Notes under the pieces: model-generated
Database searches by the model: none
Told to the model about the DNA's origin: nothing
Seen by the model: only the letters and a program-made list of their open reading frames with translations
Program-made: the position numbers and the translations under genes
Assembly (NCBI GenBank): GCA_944331895.1
Contig: CALVIX010000001.1
Location: 41,545 to 105,544 of the forward strand
Direction: 5' to 3'
DNA from: an uncultured Bacilli bacterium
Lineage (GTDB): Bacteria; Bacillota_I; Bacilli_A; RF39; UBA660
Length of the DNA: 64,000 nucleotides
Shown here: positions 52,979 through 61,245 of the stretch, piece by piece
Position numbering within the stretch: position 1 is the first letter of the stretch
Layout of the letters: the number at the start of each line of letters is the position of its first letter

Positions 52979-55776
52979 AGAAAGTAAAACGATTTATTCG
53001 AAACAATCAATTTGAATGTGCTGTCATTTTAGTCAGCATCATTGCACTCATCGTTGGAACTTTGGCAATCGGCTTTTTAAAAGCATTCTTAGTATTAGGA
53101 ATTATCGATGTAATCATCTTAGTTCCGTCGTTTTTAAAAAAGCAAAAGGCAAAGCCAAAACCACGACATTCGGCAAAAGCTGTGAGGCATAGTGACTCGT
53201 CACGAAAGAAAAAAAGAAGAGGAAAAAAGATCTTACTTGCAATTCTGATCTTCTTTATTATATGTTTCCTCGCTGTTGCAGCATTCATGGCATACATCGT
53301 CATCAATGCACCTCAGTTTGACCCGGAAAAACTATATCACCAAGAAGCATCTATCGTATATGATGTAGAGGGAAATGTCGTTGCAAAACTAGGAAGTGAA
53401 AATCGTGAAAAAATTACCTACGATGAACTTCCAGAAGTATTGGTCAATGCCATTATTGCAACAGAAGATTCTCGTTTCTTCCAACACAATGGATTCGATT
53501 TACCTCGTTTCTTAAAAGCTGGAATTGGTACAGTATTAGGAAGAAACGCCGGTGGAGCATCTACGTTGACAATGCAAATTGTAAAGAATCACTTTACTTC
53601 TACTCAACGTAGTATTACGAGAAAATTTACAGACATTTATATGTCGATCTTCCAAGTCGAACAAAACTATAGTAAGAAAGAAATCATGGAGTTCTATGTC
53701 AATGCACCTTATTTAGGTAGTGGTGCTTACGGTGTAGAACAAGCATGTTTAACTTACTTTGGGAAAAGTGCTAAAGATATCAACTTAGCAGAGGCTGCCT
53801 TGATCGCAGGATTATTCCAGGCACCAAATTCATACGACCCATATCTACATCCAGAAGCTGCAGAAAAGCGTCGTAATACCGTTCTATATCTCATGGAACG
53901 CCATGGATATATCACATCGAAAGAACGAAAAGCCGCAGAAGCACTATCGGTAGATAAACTATTGAAAAACTCAGAAACGACAGGTCAAGTAGATACTTAT
54001 CAAGCATTTGTTGATACTGTCATCGAAGATGTAATCGATGTCACAGGACAAAATCCATATAACGTATCTATGCAGATCTATACAACGATGAATAAAGAAC
54101 AACAAAAACACGTAGATGACATTATGTCAGGAGAAGCGTTTAAGTGGGAAAATGATTCTGTAAATGCAGGAATCTCAGTCATCGATGTAAAAACAGGTGC
54201 GGTTGCTGCAATTGGTGCTGGTCGAAATCGTTCAGGAGTACGTGATTATAACCGCGCAACGATGATAGATAGACAGATCGGATCAACAGCAAAACCAATC
54301 TACGACTATGGTCCAGGTATCGAATATCAGAATTGGTCTACCTATACGCCTTTTGTCGACGAACCACATACATATACAGACGGTACTCCAATTGAAAACT
54401 GGGACCGTAAATTCCAAGGATTTATGACTCTACGTGATGCACTCGCTCAATCACGTAATATTCCAGCATTAAAAGCATTCCAGCAAAATAAAAATTCGCA
54501 AATCAAAGCATTTGCTGAGTCTCTTGGACTCTCTCCTGAAGTTTCCGATAATGGACTTATCCATGAAGCTCACGCATTAGGTGGATATAACGGAGAAAGC
54601 CCACTCACGATGTCTGCAGCATACGCAGCATTCGCGAATGGTGGTTACTATATTAAACCTTATACATTTACAAAGATCGTATATCGTAATTCTGGGGAAA
54701 CCTATGAACATAAAGTTGAAAAGAAAAAAGTAATGAGTCCAGAGACCGCATACATGATCACAAGCGTTCTATATGACGCTTCAGACTTTGGAGTCGGATC
54801 TAACATGGTAAATGGTGTAAAATTCGCAGCGAAGACCGGTACTTCTAACTTTACAAAAGAAGTAATCGAACGCTATGGATTCCCAGATAATGCCGTTAAT
54901 GATTTATGGGTAACTGGATACAATACACAATACGCAATTTCTGTTTGGTATGGATACGACAAGATCGATCCAAATCATGTAAGTACAGTTAATACAGGTG
55001 GACATCGTAGATTGTTCCAAGCTGTTGCAAAAGGATTCTTTACTTCAAATGCAGAATTCCAGATGCCTAGTGGCGTTGTTGCTGTCGAAGTTGAAATGGG
55101 ATCAAATCCAGCAAAATTAGCCGGACCAAATACACCTGCTAATATGAGACGTACAGAACTATTTAAAAAAGGTACAGAACCTACAGAAGTATCTGAAAAT
55201 TACACTGTATTAGATACTCCTACAGGTTTAACAAGTTCTTTAAAAGGTACAACAGTTACTCTTTCATGGAACAAAGTAGATCCTAAAAATGCTGCATTAG
55301 GTGGAATTAAATATAATGTTTATGCAAAAAATGCAGATGGATCACTTCGTCTAGTACAATCAACTGCCGAAACACAAATATCGTTTACAGTCAGTGCAAA
55401 AAGTGCTTCTACCTATGTAGTAAAAGCAACTTACGTAAATGATGCTTCTTTAGAAAGTGCTGGGGCAGAAACGAAAGTAGATTTGTCTGGACTAAAAACG
55501 ACAATTACCGCTCAATTAGTTGATGCTGAAAGAATTACATTGATACAAGGAGGAACTTATACAGAACACTATGTAAAAGTTACGGAAGACGGCGTAGATG
55601 TTACGAACGATGCAGATATAAAAACTATAATTGTTGATGCAACCGGAACTGAAGTATCAAAAATTGATACAACAAATCCTAATACATATACAATTACTTA
55701 TACAATCAAATATGGAGACTTTACAAAGACACTCAAACGAACCGTCGTTGTCGTCTCCGATGCCCAGAGAGAGTAG
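52975..55776 (+). CDS. ponA: Class A penicillin-binding protein (PBP1A/1B type)
   Basis: 933 aa. Cytoplasmic basic linker with KKKRRGKK, membrane segment (~80-105), glycosyltransferase (GT51) domain with EDSRFFQHNGFD, then transpeptidase domain with SxxK in GSTAKPIYDY (~435), SRN (AQSRNIPALKAF) and KTGTSN (~620). After ~735 come an FN3 domain (PTGLTSSLKGTTVTLSWN) and an Ig-like domain (KTTITAQLVDAERITLIQGG) to the end. Joins and cross-links peptidoglycan. An N-terminal extra membrane stretch (~15-40) is also hydrophobic. Operon with recU. Confidence 0.95.
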   Translation: MKKVKRFIRNNQFECAVILVSIIALIVGTLAIGFLKAFLVLGIIDVIILVPSFLKKQKAKPKPRHSAKAVRHSDSSRKKKRRGKKILLAILIFFIICFLAVAAFMAYIVINAPQFDPEKLYHQEASIVYDVEGNVVAKLGSENREKITYDELPEVLVNAIIATEDSRFFQHNGFDLPRFLKAGIGTVLGRNAGGASTLTMQIVKNHFTSTQRSITRKFTDIYMSIFQVEQNYSKKEIMEFYVNAPYLGSGAYGVEQACLTYFGKSAKDINLAEAALIAGLFQAPNSYDPYLHPEAAEKRRNTVLYLMERHGYITSKERKAAEALSVDKLLKNSETTGQVDTYQAFVDTVIEDVIDVTGQNPYNVSMQIYTTMNKEQQKHVDDIMSGEAFKWENDSVNAGISVIDVKTGAVAAIGAGRNRSGVRDYNRATMIDRQIGSTAKPIYDYGPGIEYQNWSTYTPFVDEPHTYTDGTPIENWDRKFQGFMTLRDALAQSRNIPALKAFQQNKNSQIKAFAESLGLSPEVSDNGLIHEAHALGGYNGESPLTMSAAYAAFANGGYYIKPYTFTKIVYRNSGETYEHKVEKKKVMSPETAYMITSVLYDASDFGVGSNMVNGVKFAAKTGTSNFTKEVIERYGFPDNAVNDLWVTGYNTQYAISVWYGYDKIDPNHVSTVNTGGHRRLFQAVAKGFFTSNAEFQMPSGVVAVEVEMGSNPAKLAGPNTPANMRRTELFKKGTEPTEVSENYTVLDTPTGLTSSLKGTTVTLSWNKVDPKNAALGGIKYNVYAKNADGSLRLVQSTAETQISFTVSAKSASTYVVKATYVNDASLESAGAETKVDLSGLKTTITAQLVDAERITLIQGGTYTEHYVKVTEDGVDVTNDADIKTIIVDATGTEVSKIDTTNPNTYTITYTIKYGDFTKTLKRTVVVVSDAQRE

Positions 55777-55795
55777 ATATCTACTCTCTTTTTTT
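55768..55795 (+). terminator. Terminator of recU-ponA
   Basis: Eleven-bp perfect palindromic stem AGAGAGTAGAT/ATCTACTCTCT and seven T, overlapping the stop. Confidence 0.9.
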
Positions 55796-55799
55796 GCAC

Positions 55800-55822
55800 A
55801 AAAAAAAGAGCCGTTCCGGCTC
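55800..55822 (-). terminator. Terminator of yabP-yabQ-divIC
   Basis: GAGCCG/CGGCTC stem with GAA loop and eight T; overlaps the end of divIC. Confidence 0.92.
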
Positions 55823-56243
55823 ATTTTTGTTTATGTCTTAACCACAATACTAACAACAAGAAAAGTACGATTCCTCCAATTGCAATATACTCTTCTTTGA
55901 TTTCGATTACATCATCTTTTTCTTGCTTCTTTTCTTTTTTATCCTCTATTTTAATAATATATTCTCCATCTTTAGAATAAAGATAGTTTTCTCTAGCAAA
56001 ACGAGCAATATAATCAGGATCTTGTAGTTTTTGAATTTCCAACTTCAAATTTTCTTCGTCATCTTTCAATGTAACCATCTGTGCGGTCAGTTCTTTTTTT
56101 TCCTGATTTAATTCAACGATACGAATGGTATATGTAGCAAGTGTTACAAAAAAATAAACAATGATCGCGATTGATAGCGTTCCAAAAAACACAAGTCTTC
56201 TCTTAGCAGCTTTCACAACTTTTCGCTTTCTTTTTTGTGCCAT
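55821..56243 (-). CDS. divIC: Septum formation initiator DivIC/FtsB family with extra C-terminal membrane segment
   Basis: 140 aa. Basic N-terminus, membrane segment (~20-42), leucine-zipper-like coiled coil (~45-75) and the DivIC tail QDPDYIARFARENYLYSKDGEYI. Instead of ending there, ~40 more residues follow: a Lys/Glu-rich linker and a second hydrophobic segment (EYIAIGGIVLFLLLVLWL) then RHKQK. Part of the divisome with FtsL and DivIB. Third gene after yabP and yabQ, the order known from B. subtilis. Confidence 0.9.
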   Translation of the reverse strand: MAQKRKRKVVKAAKRRLVFFGTLSIAIIVYFFVTLATYTIRIVELNQEKKELTAQMVTLKDDEENLKLEIQKLQDPDYIARFARENYLYSKDGEYIIKIEDKKEKKQEKDDVIEIKEEYIAIGGIVLFLLLVLWLRHKQK

Positions 56244-56274
56244 ATATCACCATCCTACTATACAATCAAGTATA

Positions 56275-56559
56275 TCATCTTTTTACACGAATTTCAACAC
56301 GAGCAGATATCATATGCTCTACCAATACTCCCAGCGATAAAAGCAAGATAGAATATGGATGTAATATACCATAGAAAAATTTTCTTAAAATCCAAAAATA
56401 GATCAAAATATGTAACATCACAAAGCCAAACGTATACAAATAACGAATCCATAGATTAGAATGATGTAATAATTTAAATGAAAAAGTAGTAGTAAGTGCA
56501 AAAAAGATTCCATAAAGAAAAGAGAAAATACTTAGACTAATTTGCATTTGTAAATTCAT
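56275..56559 (-). CDS. yabQ: Spore cortex protein YabQ
   Basis: 94 aa, three membrane segments, beginning MNLQMQISLSIFSFLYGIFF. Short for the family (B. subtilis copy about 211 aa; clostridial ones shorter). YabQ sits in the membranes around the forespore and is needed for cortex synthesis. Its start overlaps the yabP stop by one base, and divIC follows after 31 bases. Assignment rests on membrane pattern, position after yabP and before divIC. Confidence 0.8.
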   Translation of the reverse strand: MNLQMQISLSIFSFLYGIFFALTTTFSFKLLHHSNLWIRYLYTFGFVMLHILIYFWILRKFFYGILHPYSILLLSLGVLVEHMISARVEIRVKR

Positions 56560-56852
56560 TATCGAAAGAGTTTACTAAAAACTCCGTCCTCCTTTTTTTC
56601 TTGTTTCCCATGATCCATATATGTTAAGCTATTTACTCTTCCTTTAATGGATACATTACCTTGATAAGTATCTAATTTTATAATTTCCAACTCTTCTCCC
56701 TTCATTACTAAATATCCCATACTTGTATCCATCAAAAATTCTTCGTTATCAAAACTATCGATTTTTTTCACTCCAGTAATTACAATATTTTTTCGATCAC
56801 TCATCGTAACATTATGATTCAAAGATGAGATTGCTGTATGATCCTTGTCCAT
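56559..56852 (-). CDS. yabP: Sporulation protein YabP
   Basis: 97 aa. YabP/YqfC family: HNVTMSDRKNIVITGVKKIDSFDNEEFLMDT, then MGYLVMKGEELEIIKLD. Mother-cell protein needed for cortex formation in B. subtilis. Ribosome site AGGAGGAG and a SigE-like -10 (CATACATT) at the right distance. First gene of the yabP-yabQ-divIC unit. Confidence 0.9.
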   Translation of the reverse strand: MDKDHTAISSLNHNVTMSDRKNIVITGVKKIDSFDNEEFLMDTSMGYLVMKGEELEIIKLDTYQGNVSIKGRVNSLTYMDHGKQEKKEDGVFSKLFR

Positions 56853-56873
56853 TTTTCTCCTCCTCTTATTATA

Positions 56874-56881
56874 AATGTATG
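56874..56881 (-). promoter_or_regulatory. SigE-like -10 element of yabP
   Basis: CATACATT on the minus strand matches CATACAnT; transcription would start ~14 bases before the ATG. The -35 side is AT-rich and not clear. Confidence 0.5.
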
Positions 56882-56902
56882 TAAGCAGAAAAAAATTAGA
56901 AC

Positions 56903-56924
56903 AAAAAAAGAGTTTTCACTCTTT
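56903..56924 (-). terminator. Second (distal) terminator of spoVG
   Basis: AAAGAGT/ACTCTTT stem with GAAA tetraloop and T-run on the minus strand. Confidence 0.75.
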
Positions 56925-56940
56925 GCAGAAAGGAGCATGA

Positions 56941-56966
56941 AAAAACTCTAATATTAGAGTTTTTAT
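56941..56966 (-). terminator. First terminator of spoVG
   Basis: Palindromic stem AAAAACTCTAAT/ATTAGAGTTTTT next to the stop codon. Confidence 0.8.
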
Positions 56967-56967
56967 G

Positions 56968-57225
56968 TTACGCCTCGTTTTTAAAAGCTTCTAAAATGGC
57001 ATCCTCAAACATTTTTCTGCTCTCTGGATTGATTGGATGCGCGATATCACGATATCCACCAGTCGCAGTTTTACGGCTAGGCATAGCGATAAAAAGTCCG
57101 TTATCTCCTTCGATAATACGAATATCATGCACTGCAAAACAATCATCGAGTAAAACAGATGCAATTCCTTTCATTCTTGAAGCTTCTTTTTCGACCTTGC
57201 GAACATTAACAGATGTGATTTTCAA
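56968..57225 (-). CDS. spoVG: Septation/sporulation regulator SpoVG
   Basis: 85 aa, starting at TTG (LKITSVNVRKVE) with AAGGGAGAG before it. The ATG that would add 13 residues overlaps the -10 box (57263-57268), so lies upstream of the transcript. Motifs: DDCFAVHDIRIIEG, NGLFIAMPSRK, YRDIAHPINPE. RNA/DNA-binding regulator of sporulation and division. Two tandem terminators follow. Confidence 0.95.
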   Translation of the reverse strand: MKITSVNVRKVEKEASRMKGIASVLLDDCFAVHDIRIIEGDNGLFIAMPSRKTATGGYRDIAHPINPESRKMFEDAILEAFKNEA

Positions 57226-57262
57226 ATAAATCTCTCCCTTCAGTATACTACTATACATCTTC

Positions 57263-57291
57263 ATTATATAACACTTTTTTTATTATTGCAA
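57263..57291 (-). promoter_or_regulatory. Promoter of spoVG
   Basis: TTGCAA, 17 bp spacer, TATAAT on the minus strand. Confidence 0.82.
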
Positions 57292-57318
57292 TATGCGGTA
57301 TCATGGAAATACAACATA

Positions 57319-57543
57319 TTAGTCATAATCTATTTTTATAGTTTTTGTAATCACATCGATGTAAGAAAACGATTTTATCTGTACTTCCTGCCCTGTTCCA
57401 GCTCTTACTAAAAATATATTGTTGTATAATTTTTCTATGACAACTTCGTATTTTTCATACTTATTTCTACCTAAACTATATCGTATTATCGCTTTATCTC
57501 CAATATGTTCCCCGAGTTCTTGTTTTATCTTATGTATTGTCAT
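57319..57543 (-). CDS. veg: Veg protein homologue
   Basis: 74 aa. Small beta-barrel-like protein: IGDKAIIRYSLGRNKYEK, FLVRAG, SFSYIDVITKTIKI align with Veg of Bacillus (Veg stimulates biofilm genes; strong vegetative expression there). AGGAGG ribosome site. Follows yabG by 8 bases, keeping the yabG-veg order of B. subtilis, with spoVG close by as well. Confidence 0.88.
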   Translation of the reverse strand: MTIHKIKQELGEHIGDKAIIRYSLGRNKYEKYEVVIEKLYNNIFLVRAGTGQEVQIKSFSYIDVITKTIKIDYD

Positions 57544-57551
57544 GTAACCTC

Positions 57552-58337
57552 CTATCTCGGATATCCGACATACATCGTACCCTTCGTCTTAATTCCTCCA
57601 ATTCCACTTGGACCATACTTCGTCATCTCTAATATACCTTTTAAATCGATATCAACAGTAACATCTGACAGGCTAATCTTCGCTGCGATAATCGCTGGAT
57701 CTAAAGCGTGAATGTTGATCCTCTTTGGACTAGATGCAAAATTGGCACCCGCCATAATCAACTCCTCATAATCGGATTGACATGCTCCAGCAATAATAAT
57801 CAATTTTTCATGACTTTTTTCATATTTTCTCGCTTCTTTCACTGCGTTGACAAAATTTCTACTATTTTTATAAGCATTCATATCTTCCTTGCTACCTTTT
57901 TTTCTATAATAAGCATCATGTCCTGTAATAACGACGATCGTCGGACGATATTCTTCTAGCAGTTCTCTCATCCGATACGGAATCTGTGCTTCTTGTTCAT
58001 GAATTCCGACAGCCCATAAATTATTGATTTTATAATAGTCTAAACATCGATTTAAATAATCTTCATCGGCATCGATATGCAGTATTTTCCCCGTCAAATA
58101 AAAATAATCATCCCGATCTAAAGTATTACATATTTTTACTCTCTCTAGAAACGGATTTTCTTGTTCGATATCTTCTTCTTCGTTATAAATTTGTAAGTCT
58201 TCCTTTGGGCTATCTGCTATCAAACGAATATTGAGCCCCTTTAAAATATAATTATCTTCTTGAATGTCGACAATGACAAATACGGTATCATTCTGATAAG
58301 ATTTTCTCGTAACGCGATCCCCTATTTTATATTCCAT
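57552..58337 (-). CDS. yabG: Sporulation-specific protease YabG
   Basis: 261 aa. Cys protease that trims spore coat proteins. YabG pattern: MEYKIGDRVTRKSYQND, ILHIDADEDYLNRCLDYYK, VVITGHDAYYRK, IIIAGACQSDYEELI with the Cys, and HALDPAIIAAKI, ending MYVGYPR. The start at 58337 follows GGTGAG; the longer frame start is not supported. Eight bases before veg. Confidence 0.93.
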   Translation of the reverse strand: MEYKIGDRVTRKSYQNDTVFVIVDIQEDNYILKGLNIRLIADSPKEDLQIYNEEEDIEQENPFLERVKICNTLDRDDYFYLTGKILHIDADEDYLNRCLDYYKINNLWAVGIHEQEAQIPYRMRELLEEYRPTIVVITGHDAYYRKKGSKEDMNAYKNSRNFVNAVKEARKYEKSHEKLIIIAGACQSDYEELIMAGANFASSPKRINIHALDPAIIAAKISLSDVTVDIDLKGILEMTKYGPSGIGGIKTKGTMYVGYPR

Positions 58338-58350
58338 TTTCTCACCCGTT

Positions 58351-58369
58351 CCAAGTATATGATACTCGG
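58351..58369 (-). promoter_or_regulatory. Hairpin and SigE/SigK-like -10 before yabG
   Basis: CCGAGTAT/ATACTTGG can form an 8-bp stem with a 3-nt loop; it contains CATATACT, which resembles a mother-cell -10. Whether it is a stem or promoter cannot be decided. Confidence 0.3.
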
Positions 58370-58401
58370 TAAAAATATATGTATATAAAAAAGGAGATGA
58401 A

Positions 58402-58545
58402 TTACTCATCTTCTTCATCTTCTTCTAAATGAAAATCATATGTTGGAAACTCGATATTTTCCTGAGCATCTAAACTTCCAATGATTTCATCCAAATAATC
58501 TTTTAATGGATTTTCTTCTTCTATATCTAATTTTCTTTTTTCCAT
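58402..58545 (-). CDS. 47-aa acidic microprotein between ftsX and yabG
   Basis: Short ORF: MEKRKLDIEEENPLKDYLDE at the start, ending FHLEEDEEDE. It has a good TAAGGTGATCGAT ribosome site directly after the ftsX stop, with ten bases between the genes, and very acidic composition. No homologue known to me. Co-transcribed with ftsEX; role unknown. Confidence 0.6.
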   Translation of the reverse strand: MEKRKLDIEEENPLKDYLDEIIGSLDAQENIEFPTYDFHLEEDEEDE

Positions 58546-58555
58546 ATCGATCACC

Positions 58556-59455
58556 TTATATTTTTAAATGTTTCTTAACGGCACGCCAGCTACCAAACAT
58601 ACCAACTAAAATTCCAATGATTAAAAGTGCAAGAGACACTAATAATACAAATGGTTCTGGTTCAACTAATTTAATAAATGGCGAAAATAATTGACCATCA
58701 AAATTATCATAAAGTATATTATATCCATAAACCGTTGCTATAATTGGTAATATAGATCCCATAATTCCTAAAAACAAGCCTTCAAATATAAATGGAATTT
58801 TAATATTGATATTACTAGCTCCAACAAGACGCATGATCTCAATTTCTCTTTTTCTAGAAAAGATTGTGATCTTAATTGTATTCGAAATTAAGAATGCCGT
58901 TACTAAAACAAGAGCGATCACAGTTCCCATACATATCTTTCTAACAACATCGAAAATAGAAATCAATTGTTCTACCATTCCTTCTCCATACTTAACGATA
59001 GATACTCCATCCATTTTCTTGATCCTTTTAGCAACATCTGCAATATCGTTTATGTCTTTTACTTTTACTAGGAACGTATCTTGAAGTGGATTTTCTTCTT
59101 CCGTCCACTCTTTCATAATGTTTTTAAACGTTTCACTTGATTCCATCATGTCTTCTGATATTTCTTGTTTTGACTGAAATGTATAGCTGTCAACTTCATC
59201 AATATCAGCAATTTTTTTCTCGACAACTTTAATATTTTCCTGTGTAATATTTACATCTAAAAACGTAACGATGGTAACATCCTTTTCGACAAGCGTCGTA
59301 AAATTATTTACGTTAAATGTTAGTATAACAAAGATTGCAACTACAATTAGTGTAATTGTAATACAAGAGATCGATGCAAGAGATAATGAAAAATTTCTAA
59401 ATACACTCTTAAATGAATCTCTAATATTTCTTCCCAGAATTCTAAATACCTTCAT
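58556..59455 (-). CDS. ftsX: Cell division membrane protein FtsX
   Basis: 299 aa. N-terminal membrane segment (~22-45), extracellular domain (~46-165), three further segments. Activates peptidoglycan hydrolases outside the cell when powered by FtsE. Motif SRKREIEIMRLVGAS (~208) is typical. The start at 59455 follows AAAGGAT. 76 bases after ftsE. Confidence 0.95.
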   Translation of the reverse strand: MKVFRILGRNIRDSFKSVFRNFSLSLASISCITITLIVVAIFVILTFNVNNFTTLVEKDVTIVTFLDVNITQENIKVVEKKIADIDEVDSYTFQSKQEISEDMMESSETFKNIMKEWTEEENPLQDTFLVKVKDINDIADVAKRIKKMDGVSIVKYGEGMVEQLISIFDVVRKICMGTVIALVLVTAFLISNTIKITIFSRKREIEIMRLVGASNINIKIPFIFEGLFLGIMGSILPIIATVYGYNILYDNFDGQLFSPFIKLVEPEPFVLLVSLALLIIGILVGMFGSWRAVKKHLKI

Positions 59456-59531
59456 GTCATTCAATCCTTTCTTTTCTGACAATGGGATTTATCCATTGTG
59501 CTTATTTTCACACGTTTTTCTTACCTCTATT

Positions 59532-60356
59532 TTAAAGGTTTTCATGATGATAAGTGCCTTCTGGATAATCTTTTACAATTCTACCACTATCTAACAGAAT
59601 AACGCGTTTTTTCATTTTATCTACAATTTCCGTATCATGCGTTACCATGATAATCGTCGTTCCCATCTTACTAATTTCTTCTAAGACAGCCATAATTTCC
59701 ATACTTGTTACCTCGTCTAAGTTTCCGGTAGGCTCATCACAAATCAAAAGTTTAGGTCCATTTACAATCGCACGAGCAATCGCAACACGTTGTTGTTCTC
59801 CTCCTGATAACTGGGTTGGATAATTTTTTGCTTTATGCTTTAATCCGACAAGTTCTAACACTTTAAGAACTTTAGAATGTACCTCGTCCTTAGGAAGACC
59901 AAACACTTCAAGTGCAAAAGCAACATTTTCGTATACTGTCTTATTTAAAAGCTTAAAGTCTTGAAATACAACTCCTAACTTTCTACGTAATTTATATACT
60001 TTACTATTGCGCAATTTTGCTACATCTAACCCTCCTACTAAGATTTGCCCTTTCGTTGGCTTTTCTTCTCTATATAACATCTTAATCAAAGTAGACTTTC
60101 CACAACCAGTCGATCCTATAATAAAGACAAATTCACCCTTTTTAATATTTAAGTCCAAATCGTGAATTGCCGTTACCCCTGTCTTATATTTTTTATTTAC
60201 ATGTCGCATTCTAATAAAATCTCGACTATGTATTTTCTTTTTCACAACTGGTGCTTCTTTTTTCTCTTCCATTTTCATCGCCTGTGTTCTCGTGAGCTCT
60301 TCTTCTTGTCCACTCTTTTCTGTTCTACCTACTCTACTAATCTCTCTATCGTTCAT
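59532..60356 (-). CDS. ftsE: FtsE cell division ATPase with N-terminal extension
   Basis: 274 aa. The ABC ATPase core (from ~50: IRMRHVNKKYKTG, Walker A GSTGCGKST, LSGGEQQRVAIARA, LICDEPTGNLD) is normal length, but preceded by ~48 hydrophilic, Glu/Lys-rich residues not present in most FtsE (~220-230 aa). The start at 60356 follows GGGGGTG at good distance; no start with ribosome site lies nearer the core. Partner of FtsX. Confidence 0.94.
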   Translation of the reverse strand: MNDREISRVGRTEKSGQEEELTRTQAMKMEEKKEAPVVKKKIHSRDFIRMRHVNKKYKTGVTAIHDLDLNIKKGEFVFIIGSTGCGKSTLIKMLYREEKPTKGQILVGGLDVAKLRNSKVYKLRRKLGVVFQDFKLLNKTVYENVAFALEVFGLPKDEVHSKVLKVLELVGLKHKAKNYPTQLSGGEQQRVAIARAIVNGPKLLICDEPTGNLDEVTSMEIMAVLEEISKMGTTIIMVTHDTEIVDKMKKRVILLDSGRIVKDYPEGTYHHENL

Positions 60357-60357
60357 C

Positions 60358-61245
60358 TTAAGCACCCCCATATACTTCATATGCATCTGTTACGAGGAAG
60401 AAAGCATTTGGATCAATGCTATGAATTCCTTCTTTTGCAATAAAATATTCTTTCGTTGGGATAATACACATAATCACTTTTTGATGATTACCAGTAAATC
60501 CTCCTCTTCCATCCAACACTGTCACTCCATGACTTAAGTGCTGCATAATAAATTTCTTTACTGCCGTTTCGTGTTCTGTAATAATATAGAATGTCTTAGA
60601 ATTTGAAATTCCTAATATTACCTTATCTGTCATAATACTAATAATATAAAGAGAAATGACAGAGTACATCAATTGAATCCATCCAAAGGCAAAAATACCC
60701 GCTAAAATAATGAGTCCGTCTGTAAAAATCATAGAACTTCCAATTGACATATGGGCATATTTAGAAACGATCTGATTTAAAATGTCAGTTCCTCCGGTTG
60801 TGAATCCTGATTTAAATACAAGTCCAAGCCCAAATCCTGTCATAGCGGCCCCAAACAAAGTCATCAAAAGCGGATCATCCATAGGAATGCTCATATAAGC
60901 TGGCAAAAACGCTGTTAACTTAATAAATAATGGGACACAAAGTGAACCTAAAACAGAATTTTTCGTCTTATCTACACCCAGTAATAGACAACTCAATAAT
61001 AGTAAGAATATGTTCCCACATAAAATAACAATAGAGGAATCAACTCCCCAGATAGAATTACAAATAACTCCAATTCCATTCATTCCATACACGATCTTCG
61101 TCGGTAAAATAAATAAATTAAATGCAATGGCAACACATAAGATTCCTGATACAAATTGTGCATAACGTACCAAGCGATCTTTTTTATAAATTGCCTGAAT
61201 TACATTCATCTCTTCTGATTCGTTTTTCTTTTTCAACCACATCAT
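60358..61245 (-). CDS. YitT family membrane protein (DUF161-DUF2179)
   Basis: 295 aa. Five or six membrane segments (~25-205) with GFTTGGTDILNQIV, and C-terminal DUF2179 (TFYIITEHETAVKKFIMQ, TVLDGRGGFTGN). Function unknown. Start overlaps the prfB stop (ATGA); ftsE begins just after its stop, so one transcript prfB-yitT-ftsE-ftsX. Confidence 0.9.
   Translation of the reverse strand: MMWLKKKNESEEMNVIQAIYKKDRLVRYAQFVSGILCVAIAFNLFILPTKIVYGMNGIGVICNSIWGVDSSIVILCGNIFLLLLSCLLLGVDKTKNSVLGSLCVPLFIKLTAFLPAYMSIPMDDPLLMTLFGAAMTGFGLGLVFKSGFTTGGTDILNQIVSKYAHMSIGSSMIFTDGLIILAGIFAFGWIQLMYSVISLYIISIMTDKVILGISNSKTFYIITEHETAVKKFIMQHLSHGVTVLDGRGGFTGNHQKVIMCIIPTKEYFIAKEGIHSIDPNAFFLVTDAYEVYGGA

Noticed and set aside
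57226..57264. Longer SpoVG N-terminus
   Set aside because: Its ATG overlaps the -10 box of the promoter; a TTG with ribosome site fits family start.
58338..58418. Longer YabG N-terminus
   Set aside because: No ribosome site; family starts at MEYKIGD.
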